A stretch of 6,564 nucleotides of DNA from Gemmatimonadota bacterium (GTDB taxonomy: Bacteria; Gemmatimonadota; Gemmatimonadetes; Gemmatimonadales; GWC2-71-9), in the NCBI GenBank assembly GCA_003221075.1, contig QHUF01000026.1, positions 1 to 6,564 on the forward strand. Direction: 5' to 3'. The position numbers and the translations under genes were made by a program. Each line of letters starts with the position of its first letter. The stretch's first letter is position 1. This document shows, one piece after another, positions 1 through 5,364 of the stretch. The notes under the pieces were generated by a model. That model worked only from the letters and a program-made list of their open reading frames with translations, ran no database searches and was not told the DNA's origin.

Positions 1-1
1 C

Positions 2-607
2 GTCTACGCTACCAACGAGTCGTTGGTGTTACTGCAGGTGTGGACCGGCATCACCGCGGTGACGAGTCTCGTGCTCGCCGCCGCTGTGGCGTCCCAGCGC
101 GATATCCAGGGTACCTGGCGCGAGCTCGCGGTCACCGATGCGCTGACCGGGCTCGCCAATCATCGCCAGCTGATTCAGTCGCTCGAGTCCGAGATCCGGC
201 GCTCGCGCCGCACCGCCCAGCCGCTGGCGGTCGTGCTGCTCGATCTCGACGGCCTGAAGCAGATCAACGACCGCCACGGACACCTCACCGGCAGCCTGGC
301 GATCCGCCGTGTCGCGGAGGCGCTGCTGGGCTCCTGCCGCACCACGGACACGGCGGCCCGGTTCGGGGGCGATGAATTCGCCCTCGTGCTCCCGGAGACA
401 GGGGAGGCGGCCGCCTGGCACGTGGCGCGCGGCGTGGCGGACCGGTTGGCCACGGACGCCGAAAAGCCTAACTTGTCGATCAGTGTGGGTGTAGCCGTGT
501 ACCCCGGCCACGGTGAGACCGTGGAAGCACTCCTAAACGCTGCCGACGTCGCGTTATACGAGACCAAGGAACGCCGCAAGAGCAGGGCTGTGGGCCTTGC
601 TCCCTAA
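2..607 (+). CDS. GGDEF-domain cyclic dinucleotide cyclase, C-terminal part (5' truncated by window edge), possible Hypr type
   Basis: The reading frame is open to the left edge, so the gene begins outside the window. TTG at 23 is the first possible start inside it but is unlikely to be the real one; residue numbers here count from it. Residues 1-26 are a hydrophobic helix ending in AAAVASQRD, resembling the last membrane segment of a MASE1 sensor. A GGDEF domain follows (about 36-185): LTGLANHR, DLDGLKQIND with metal-ligand Asp74 and guanine-contacting Asn82, and an intact GGDEF signature at 115-119 (bases 365-379). An RxxD inhibitory I-site (Arg106-Asp109) sits five residues before it. Such enzymes join two GTP into c-di-GMP. 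The position matching PleD Asp344 is Ser91 (GHLTGS), the substitution known from Hypr enzymes that make 3',3'-cGAMP, so the product is uncertain. The stop directly abuts the first ATG of rsbR, suggesting one operon. GGDEF family is certain; product specificity is inference. Confidence 0.93.
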   Translation, partial: VYATNESLVLLQVWTGITAVTSLVLAAAVASQRDIQGTWRELAVTDALTGLANHRQLIQSLESEIRRSRRTAQPLAVVLLDLDGLKQINDRHGHLTGSLAIRRVAEALLGSCRTTDTAARFGGDEFALVLPETGEAAAWHVARGVADRLATDAEKPNLSISVGVAVYPGHGETVEALLNAADVALYETKERRKSRAVGLAP

Positions 608-1558
608 ATGGCCACCACTAGGTTAGGAGCCATGGACAACAAGAAGAGCATGAGCGTTTCGACGCGTGCGTCGGACGCCACAACGCTGTCGGAATCCTCG
701 GCCGGGCTGCTGCGCGAGCTGGTCGCGCACCTGCGACAGAACCGCACGCAGCTGCGCGAAGAGTGGGCGCGGCGCATCACGCGCGCGGAGCTGCTGACGG
801 CGATGACGGAGGAGGAAATCTTCGCCGAAGCCACCGCGGTCTACGACAATTACGTGGAAGCGCTCGAGACCGGAACCTTCGAGGCCCTCCAGGCGTACTC
901 GCGGCGACTGTCGGAGCGCATCATTCCGCGAGGCGTCGAAACAGACGAAGTCGTCGGAATCGTGCTCCTCCTGCGTGACGTACTCGCCCGCTCATTGTTC
1001 ACCAAGTACCAGGACAACGTCGAAAAACTGAACCGGATTCTCGACAGCTACGAGCCCGCGGCGAACCGCATCGCCAACACGGTGGCCGTCGGATTCGTGG
1101 AAGAGCGCGAGCGCATCATCCGCCAGCAACAGGAAGCGATCCGGGAGCTGTCTACGCCGGTGCTCCAGGTGCGCGAGCGGCTGCTGATTCTGCCGATCAT
1201 CGGCGTCATCGACCCGCAGCGCGCTCGGCAGCTGACCGAACAGCTGCTGCGTGCGATTCGCGCCAACCGTGCCAAGGTCGTCGTGATCGACGTGACCGGT
1301 GTGGCGGCCATGGACTCCGGCGTCGCAAACCACTTGGTGCAGACGGTCGAAGCATCGCGCCTGCTGGGTGCCACCGTCATCGTGACCGGCTTGTCGCCCG
1401 AAATCGCGCAGACGCTGGTGACCATCGGCGTCGACCTGAGCGAAATGGCCACGGTCGGTGACCTGCAGGGCGGCATCGAAGAGGCGGAGCGCCTGCTTGC
1501 CGATCGCGCGGCGCCGACAACGCAGGTCCGCGAAATCGCGCCAGAATCCCAGCGTTAG
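608..1558 (+). CDS. rsbR: Stressosome scaffold/sensor RsbR paralogue (RsbRD-type N-terminal domain + STAS)
   Basis: This 316-residue protein has the two-part layout of RsbR co-antagonists. An all-helical N-terminal sensor-like domain spans about 33-165, with YDNYVEALETG and LSERIIPRGVE typical of the RsbRD N-terminal family. A linker helix (EERERIIRQQQEAIREL) leads to a STAS domain (about 181-299). In Bacillus, RsbR and RsbS build the icosahedral stressosome that sequesters RsbT, and RsbT phosphorylates Thr in the RsbR STAS domain. Here the first phospho-acceptor position is Ser237 (AAMDSGVA) rather than Thr; the second conserved Thr is kept at 269 (PEIAQT). The closely related rsbS follows 12 bases later. 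The start is uncertain: ATG 608 abuts the upstream stop and has no clear ribosome site, ATG 632 has AGGAG only two bases away, and ATG 650 is also in frame. Residues 1-30 are poorly conserved in character, so any could be right. What the N-terminal domain senses cannot be told. Confidence 0.92.
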   Translation: MATTRLGAMDNKKSMSVSTRASDATTLSESSAGLLRELVAHLRQNRTQLREEWARRITRAELLTAMTEEEIFAEATAVYDNYVEALETGTFEALQAYSRRLSERIIPRGVETDEVVGIVLLLRDVLARSLFTKYQDNVEKLNRILDSYEPAANRIANTVAVGFVEERERIIRQQQEAIRELSTPVLQVRERLLILPIIGVIDPQRARQLTEQLLRAIRANRAKVVVIDVTGVAAMDSGVANHLVQTVEASRLLGATVIVTGLSPEIAQTLVTIGVDLSEMATVGDLQGGIEEAERLLADRAAPTTQVREIAPESQR

Positions 1559-1560
1559 CC

Positions 1561-1565
1561 GGAGG
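1561..1565 (+). promoter_or_regulatory. Shine-Dalgarno site of rsbS
   Basis: GGAGG lies five bases before the GTG at 1571. It is the strongest well-placed ribosome site in the run and fixes the rsbS start. Confidence 0.8.
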
Positions 1566-1570
1566 ACGCC

Positions 1571-1969
1571 GTGGAAGTACCGATTCTGCGGCAGGGGCAA
1601 TATCTCATTGCCTCGATTCAGTCGGCCCTTACAGACGCCGATCTATCCCATCTTCGCGAAGCCCTGATCGCCCAGGTCGGGCGGTCGCGCTGCCGCGGCG
1701 TCATCGTGGACGTCACCGCACTCGACGTCATGGACTCCTTCGCCGTGCGGACGCTGCGCGATATCGCGCACATGGCCCGCCTCCGCGGCGCCGAGACGGT
1801 CATCGTGGGGATCCAGCCCGACGTGGCATTCGCCATGGTGCAGCTCGGCCTGACGCTCAAGGGCGTCGCGACCGTGCTCGATCTCGAAGAAGGCCTCGCG
1901 TTCCTGAATCGCCGAACCGAAGAGCGCTTCCTCGAGACCAAACCCAAGCGACCGAGCGAGCGTGGGTGA
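1571..1969 (+). CDS. rsbS: Stressosome STAS protein, RsbT antagonist RsbS
   Basis: This is a single-domain STAS protein of 132 residues, slightly longer than Bacillus RsbS because of a charged C-terminal tail (RFLETKPKRPSERG). RsbS is the core stressosome subunit that binds the RsbT kinase and releases it when phosphorylated. The phospho-acceptor is evident: VTALDVMDSFAVRTL places Ser56 where Bacillus RsbS has Ser59. Other family marks are MARLRGAETVIVGIQP and AMVQLGLTL. GTG 1571 is supported by GGAGG at 1561-1565 and by alignment with the family N-terminus (PILRQGQYLIASI). The last eight bases overlap rsbT, consistent with translational coupling of antagonist and kinase. The RSTX order around it makes the assignment very secure. 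Confidence 0.95.
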   Translation: MEVPILRQGQYLIASIQSALTDADLSHLREALIAQVGRSRCRGVIVDVTALDVMDSFAVRTLRDIAHMARLRGAETVIVGIQPDVAFAMVQLGLTLKGVATVLDLEEGLAFLNRRTEERFLETKPKRPSERG

Positions 1970-2369
1970 AGAGCTGCGACTGTCGATCGCCGCGGACGTT
2001 GACGTCGTTGAAGCGAGACAGCAAGGCCGCGCGTTAGCCGCCGTCGCAGGATTCTCCAGCGGCGAGCAGACGGTCATTGCTGCCGCCATCTCGGAGATCG
2101 CCCGCAACATCCTGATGTACGCCAAGAAGGGCGAGATCACCCTCAGTCTCGTCCAGAACGGTGACCGCCAGGGCGTGTCCATCATCGCCACCGATCAGGG
2201 CCCCGGCATCCCCGACATCGACCGCGCCATGCAGTACGGCTACTCCACCTCGCACGGCGTCGGTGCCGGACTCCCGGGAGCGAAGCGGTTGATGGACGAG
2301 TTCGACGTCGATTCGGTCGTCGGCCGCGGTACGACCATCACCATGAAGAAGTGGCGGCGCGCGATTTGA
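1962..2369 (+). CDS. rsbT: Serine/threonine kinase RsbT (stressosome switch kinase, HATPase/GHKL fold)
   Basis: RsbT is a small cytoplasmic GHKL-fold kinase that phosphorylates RsbS and RsbR and then leaves the stressosome to switch on a partner, RsbU in Bacillus. At 135 residues it is the usual length. Visible are the N box (AAISEIARNILMYA, Asn49), the G1 box (DQGPGIPD, Asp78-Asp85) and the glycine-rich lid (GVGAGLPGAKRLMDEF, 99-114), ending in GRGTTITMKKW; all are hallmarks of RsbT rather than RsbW. The GTG start at 1962 lies inside the end of rsbS, and no strong ribosome site precedes it, so translation probably depends on coupling to rsbS. All expected ATP-binding residues are present and the kinase should be active. 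No RsbU-type partner is encoded in the window, so its downstream target is open. Confidence 0.95.
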   Translation: MGEELRLSIAADVDVVEARQQGRALAAVAGFSSGEQTVIAAAISEIARNILMYAKKGEITLSLVQNGDRQGVSIIATDQGPGIPDIDRAMQYGYSTSHGVGAGLPGAKRLMDEFDVDSVVGRGTTITMKKWRRAI

Positions 2370-2956
2370 AAATCGATGCGGCGTTCGCGACGCTGCCGTT
2401 GCCGGGGGAGTCCGAGTCCGGCGATCTCTGCCTCATCAAGCGCGTCGGCAAGGGGACGCTCATCGCCGTCGTCGACGGTCTCGGACACGGCCAGGAAGCG
2501 GCGTCCGCCGCCCACGCCGCGGTCGCTGCGCTGGACCGCTATGCGCGCGAGCCGCTGATCGAACTCGTCCGGCGCTCCCACGACGCATTGACCGGACTGC
2601 GGGGTGTGGTGCTCGGGCTCGCGTATCTCGATCCGCACGCGGCGACGATGGCGTGGCTCGGCGTCGGCAACGTCGGTGGCGTCCTGCTGCGCGCCGACGT
2701 CGGCAACCGCCCATCCCGCATCACGCTCGTCCCGAATGCAGGATTCATCGGCGCCGAGCAGGCGCATCCCACGACGCGCTCCGTGCCGCTCGCCCTGGGC
2801 GATACCGTAATTCTGTACTCCGATGGCATCAAGGACGGGTTCGCGGAGTCGCTCGCGCTCTCCAATTCGCCCCAGGAGATCGCCGACTTCGTCATCGCCC
2901 GGCACGTGAAAGGCAACGATGACGCGCTCGTGCTGGTAGCACGGTACGTCCGCTAG
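2351..2956 (+). CDS. rsbX: RsbX-like PP2C/SpoIIE-family serine phosphatase
   Basis: This 201-residue, single-domain PP2C-like phosphatase has no RsbT-binding or sensor domain in front, as expected for RsbX rather than RsbU. RsbX removes phosphate from RsbS and RsbR and resets the stressosome after stress. Metal-binding aspartates are in place: SESGDLCL (Asp25), VVDGLGHGQEA (Asp42, Gly43), LYSDGIKDGF (Asp158) and GNDDALVLVARY (Asp190/191). GVGNVGGVLL is the usual central strand pair. GTG 2351 overlaps rsbT by 19 bases; TTG 2366 would give a four-base TTGA overlap and a product five residues shorter, and sequence alone does not decide between them. Either way it is coupled to rsbT. Function is inferred from family and operon position. 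Confidence 0.9.
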   Translation: MAARDLKIDAAFATLPLPGESESGDLCLIKRVGKGTLIAVVDGLGHGQEAASAAHAAVAALDRYAREPLIELVRRSHDALTGLRGVVLGLAYLDPHAATMAWLGVGNVGGVLLRADVGNRPSRITLVPNAGFIGAEQAHPTTRSVPLALGDTVILYSDGIKDGFAESLALSNSPQEIADFVIARHVKGNDDALVLVARYVR

Positions 2957-2962
2957 TCAGCC

Positions 2963-2967
2963 GGAGG
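2963..2967 (+). promoter_or_regulatory. Strong Shine-Dalgarno site before the MATE gene without a canonical start codon
   Basis: GGAGG lies just after the rsbX stop (2954-2956), where a ribosome site for the next gene is expected. In the MATE frame the codons after it contain no ATG, GTG or TTG until ATG 3033, 65 bases on. ACG 2979 (11-base gap) and CTG 2991 are the only near-start codons. Confidence 0.6.
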
Positions 2968-3032
2968 TAGGGTCGCTCACGACCGGCCCGCTGCGGCCCG
3001 TCGTCCTCCGCCTCGCCGTTCCCGCCGTCGCC

Positions 3033-4286
3033 ATGATGGCGTGCCACTTCTCCTTCAATCTGATCGACAGCATCTGGGTGGGCCGGCTTATCGGCCCTGC
3101 CGCCCTGGCCGCGGTGTCCACTGCGGGATTCTACATCTGGGTCGCGCTCAGCCTCGGCGAGATGGTCGAAATCGGATTGATCGCCGTCGCCGCGCGGCGC
3201 CATGGCGAGGGCGATCCCGAGCGCGCGGCGCGGGTCGCCGCTGCCGCGGTGGTCTACGCCCTCTGCGCTGGTCTGGTGGTCAGTGTCGTCGGCTGGTCGG
3301 TGGCCGGCACGATGTTTCGTGTGATGCGGGTGCCACCCGAGGTCGCCGGCCTCGGCCATGCGTATCTCTCGACGTGGCTGCTCGGCGCACCGCTCGTGTT
3401 CGGATTTTTCGCGATCGAGGCCACGTTCCGAGCGGCCGGCGATACGCGGACGCCGTTCTTAATGCTCGCCGGCTCAGTGGGCGTCTCGATTCTGCTCGAT
3501 CCGTTGCTGATCATGGGGTTGGGCCCGTTCCCGCGGCTCGGCGTCGAGGGCGCCGCGCTGGCGTCGGTGATGGTGCGCAGCGGCGGGTTCCTGGTGGGTC
3601 TCGTCATCGCGTTGCGGCGGGGATTGCTGCGCGTCAGCGCACCGGACTGGCGCGCCCTGCCCACGATCATCCGCATCGGGATGCCGTTGTCGCTCGCGGG
3701 CGTGCTGCTCTCGGTGATCTACATGTGGCTCACGCGGTTCACGTCGCGGTTCGGCACCGCGGCGCTCGCTGCGCTGGGCGTCGGTCACAAGATGGAAGGC
3801 CTCGGCTTCATCGCGATCAGCGGCTTCGCGCTCGCCGCCGGCGCGCTCGTCGGCCAGAACCTCGGTGCGCGGCAGGAAGCGCGGGCACGGGAGGCGGTCC
3901 GGCTCACCGTCGGCTATTGTCTCGTGGTCACCGTGACCACGGCCATCGCCTTCCTTCTTATTCCGGGCCGTCTCGTCTCGTTGTTCACGCGGGACGCGCA
4001 GGTGATCGCCGACGGCGTCTCGTACCTGCGGGTCATCGCGTTCGCGCAGATCGGCCAGAGCTTTGAGTTGATCCTGGAAGGAGCGCTGGCGGGTGCGGGC
4101 TACACGTTCTGGCCGCAAGTCGTGAGCACGTCCGTGACGGCGATGCGTATCCCCCTGGCGGCCTGGTGGTCGCGCGCGTTCGGGCTGCTCGGCATCTGGC
4201 TGGCGTTGAGCGTGACCGCGATTTCGCGCGGCATCGCCATGATCCTCTTCTGGAAAGGCGGGCGGTGGCGTACCGTCCAGGTCTAG
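3033..4286 (+). CDS. MATE-family multidrug/organic-cation efflux transporter
   Basis: This inner-membrane antiporter (NorM/DinF superfamily) exports drugs or metabolites in exchange for Na+ or H+. From ATG 3033 it has 417 residues, somewhat short for a family usually of 440-470 with 12 membrane helices. Family landmarks are FNLIDSIWVGRLIGP (near the N-terminus), TFRAAGDTRTP (121-131), LGVEGAALASV (159-169), LVGQNLGARQ (262-271), EGALAGAGYT (339-348) and MRIPLAAWW (361-369). The frame stays open upstream of 3033 and encodes PLRPVVLRLAVPAVA, the usual start of MATE helix 1, so ATG 3033 probably truncates the protein. Translation may really begin at ACG 2979 (435 residues) or CTG 2991 after the GGAGG at 2963-2967, or the true start codon may be mis-sequenced. 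It sits 76 bases after rsbX (from ATG 3033), probably co-transcribed. Substrate unknown. Confidence 0.93.
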   Translation: MMACHFSFNLIDSIWVGRLIGPAALAAVSTAGFYIWVALSLGEMVEIGLIAVAARRHGEGDPERAARVAAAAVVYALCAGLVVSVVGWSVAGTMFRVMRVPPEVAGLGHAYLSTWLLGAPLVFGFFAIEATFRAAGDTRTPFLMLAGSVGVSILLDPLLIMGLGPFPRLGVEGAALASVMVRSGGFLVGLVIALRRGLLRVSAPDWRALPTIIRIGMPLSLAGVLLSVIYMWLTRFTSRFGTAALAALGVGHKMEGLGFIAISGFALAAGALVGQNLGARQEARAREAVRLTVGYCLVVTVTTAIAFLLIPGRLVSLFTRDAQVIADGVSYLRVIAFAQIGQSFELILEGALAGAGYTFWPQVVSTSVTAMRIPLAAWWSRAFGLLGIWLALSVTAISRGIAMILFWKGGRWRTVQV

Positions 4287-4469
4287 ATCATGACGGTCAT
4301 TACGCTGCTCACCGACTTCGGCACAGCCGACAGCTACGTCGCCGAGATGAAGGGCGTGCTCTCGACGTACGCGCCCAATGCGAAACTGGTCGATATCACC
4401 CATGAAGTGTCACCCGGCGATGTGCGTGCCGCGCAGTACATCCTCAGCCGGACCTGGATGTTCTTCCCC

Positions 4470-4474
4470 TAAGG
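4470..4474 (+). promoter_or_regulatory. TAAGG: stop codon doubling as a possible Shine-Dalgarno site
   Basis: The interrupting TAA (4470-4472) and the next two bases make TAAGG, a five-base match to the anti-Shine-Dalgarno sequence, four bases before GTG 4479. It could support re-initiation of the C-terminal DUF62 piece. It may equally be chance. Confidence 0.3.
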
Positions 4475-4478
4475 CACG

Positions 4479-5030
4479 GTGTACGTTGCCGTCGTTGATG
4501 CTGGTGTGGGAACAGACCGGCGAGTGCTTGGGGCAACGCGTTTTGGGCGGTACTTTCTGGCACCGGATAACGGGCTGCTTTCTTTCCTGTCCTTGAACGC
4601 GAAGTTCATCTCCATCCCCGTACTACCAGAAGCGGCGCCGACGTTTCATGGCCGCGACGTCTTTGCGCCCGCCGCTGGAGTGTTGGCGAACGGAGGATCG
4701 CTCGAATCGCTGGGCACGGCAATTACTGATCCGCTCCAGCTCCCGCTGCCAATCCCAACCACGGACCGAGACGCCGTGGTGGGTGAAGTGATCTACGTCG
4801 ATCGCTTCGGGACGCTGATCTCGAATATTTCCCCAAGCGCCCTGAAGCCGGGAGCGAGCATTCACGTGGGAGGAGTAGACGCGGGGCCACTGCGGCGGAC
4901 CTTCGCGGATGTCGCACCCGGGGAGTTGGTAGCGTTTACGGGTTCCGGGGGGACCGTGGAGATTGCTGTGCGTGACGGGAGTGCGATGCGGGTGTTGGGG
5001 CTGGGCGTGGGGGCGGAGGTCAGGGCGTAA
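4479..5030 (+). CDS. C-terminal DUF62 fragment, possibly translated on its own from GTG 4479
   Basis: This is the 183-residue remainder of the interrupted gene described under 4290-5030, listed separately because gene callers may report it alone. It carries all three presumed catalytic residues (Asp7, Arg14 and His57 in its own numbering) and the whole C-terminal domain. It lacks the first strand-helix unit with the DFG..D motif, which in the family helps bind the nucleoside, so it is unlikely to work without the N-terminal piece. Whether it is translated is unknown. Confidence 0.4.
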   Translation: MYVAVVDAGVGTDRRVLGATRFGRYFLAPDNGLLSFLSLNAKFISIPVLPEAAPTFHGRDVFAPAAGVLANGGSLESLGTAITDPLQLPLPIPTTDRDAVVGEVIYVDRFGTLISNISPSALKPGASIHVGGVDAGPLRRTFADVAPGELVAFTGSGGTVEIAVRDGSAMRVLGLGVGAEVRA

Positions 5031-5038
5031 AACAGGCA

Positions 5039-5060
5039 GGGGCGCAGCATGCTGCGCCCC
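5039..5060. terminator. Perfect 22-bp palindrome between convergent genes (bidirectional terminator or REP-like hairpin)
   Basis: The arm GGGGCGCAGC (5039-5048) pairs with GCTGCGCCCC (5051-5060) around AT. The whole 22 bases are their own reverse complement, so the RNA hairpin has a 10-bp GC-rich stem with essentially no loop, or nine pairs with a four-base loop. It lies nine bases after the DUF62 stop and 25 bases beyond the end of the anti-sigma gene. No T-run follows on the plus strand (TACATCC). On the minus strand TGTTTTA follows four bases after the stem, so termination is better supported for the sigma/anti-sigma transcript. A dispersed REP-like element is also possible. Confidence 0.6.
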
Positions 5061-5085
5061 TACATCCTCCACCACTACATCGTCG

Positions 5086-5331
5086 TCAGTGCTGTTCCCA
5101 GCCGCCCGATGCAGTCGGAATTTTCACTTGCGCCATCACTCGATCCGCGAATCCCGCAGTCGGCGCAAACTTTGGAAGCTGAACCAGCTCCAGGATGACC
5201 TTCCGTTCACGGTCGGCTTCGACACGGCACAGCGAGCAATCGGCGAGATGCATGGCCCGGGCGGCAGGCAGAAGACCCTGCGCCCAGAGCTCGATTTCAT
5301 CGGTATTGAGATGCATGGAGATGTCAGTCAT
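5086..5331 (-). CDS. Small zinc-type anti-sigma factor (ZAS-like), partner of the adjacent ECF sigma
   Basis: This 81-residue protein carries the zinc-anti-sigma signature His28-x3-Cys32-x2-Cys35 (HLADCSLC) after an amphipathic helix (TDEIELWAQGLLPAARA). Proteins with this domain bind ECF sigma factors and hold them inactive. The family pattern continues with GFADRVMAQV (60-69), which in larger relatives usually precedes a membrane helix. Here the protein ends soon after (SGGWEQH), with no membrane segment, and the following minus-strand sequence encodes none in another frame, so it should be cytoplasmic. ATG at 5329-5331 is supported by AGGAA (5337-5341) five bases upstream. It begins 33 bases after the sigma stop, the standard sigma/anti-sigma operon order. 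The trigger that releases the sigma is unknown. Confidence 0.8.
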   Translation of the reverse strand: MTDISMHLNTDEIELWAQGLLPAARAMHLADCSLCRVEADRERKVILELVQLPKFAPTAGFADRVMAQVKIPTASGGWEQH

Positions 5332-5336
5332 TTGGG

Positions 5337-5341
5337 TTCCT
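5337..5341 (-). promoter_or_regulatory. Shine-Dalgarno site of the anti-sigma gene
   Basis: On the minus strand AGGAA lies five bases before the ATG at 5329-5331, fixing that start. Confidence 0.6.
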
Positions 5342-5364
5342 ACGGCCCGGTTTCGGCTCTGGTT

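Larger units (their letters stand above)
4290..5030 (+). pseudogene. SAM hydroxide adenosyltransferase (DUF62 family) interrupted by an in-frame TAA
   Basis: The enzyme family hydrolyses S-adenosylmethionine to adenosine and methionine. Ignoring one stop at 4470-4472, the frame encodes about 246 residues, close to family length. The N-terminal piece (ATG 4290, 60 codons) has ITLLTDFGTADSYVAEMKG and LVDITHEVSPGDVRAAQYIL. After the stop comes GTVYVAVVDAGVGTDRR, then NGLLSFL, TFHGRDVFAPAAG and DRFGTLISNI. The Asp-Arg-His triad known from PH0463 (Asp68, Arg75, His127) is retained as Asp70, Arg77 and His120 of the joined frame, all beyond the stop. The stop falls where relatives usually have one residue between FP and GTV. 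It could be a real nonsense mutation, an assembly error (for example GAA read as TAA), or a natural split with re-initiation at GTG 4479. ATG 4290 is three bases after the MATE stop. Codon use becomes less GC-ending after the break. Confidence 0.85.

Noticed and set aside
992..1600. 202-codon minus-strand frame opposite rsbR
   Set aside because: His/Asp/Arg/Gln-rich composition typical of antisense to GC-rich coding DNA; no domain.
1643..2191. 182-codon minus-strand frame opposite rsbS/rsbT
   Set aside because: No motif; fully opposite two well-supported genes.
3041..4066. 341-codon plus-strand frame overlapping the MATE gene
   Set aside because: Arg-rich frame-shifted shadow of the MATE gene without recognisable domains.
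3474..4403. Long minus-strand open frame of 309 codons opposite the MATE gene
   Set aside because: Its product is a His/Arg/Glu/Asp-rich, low-complexity string with no family motif, as expected opposite GC-rich codons. The plus strand encodes a clear MATE protein.
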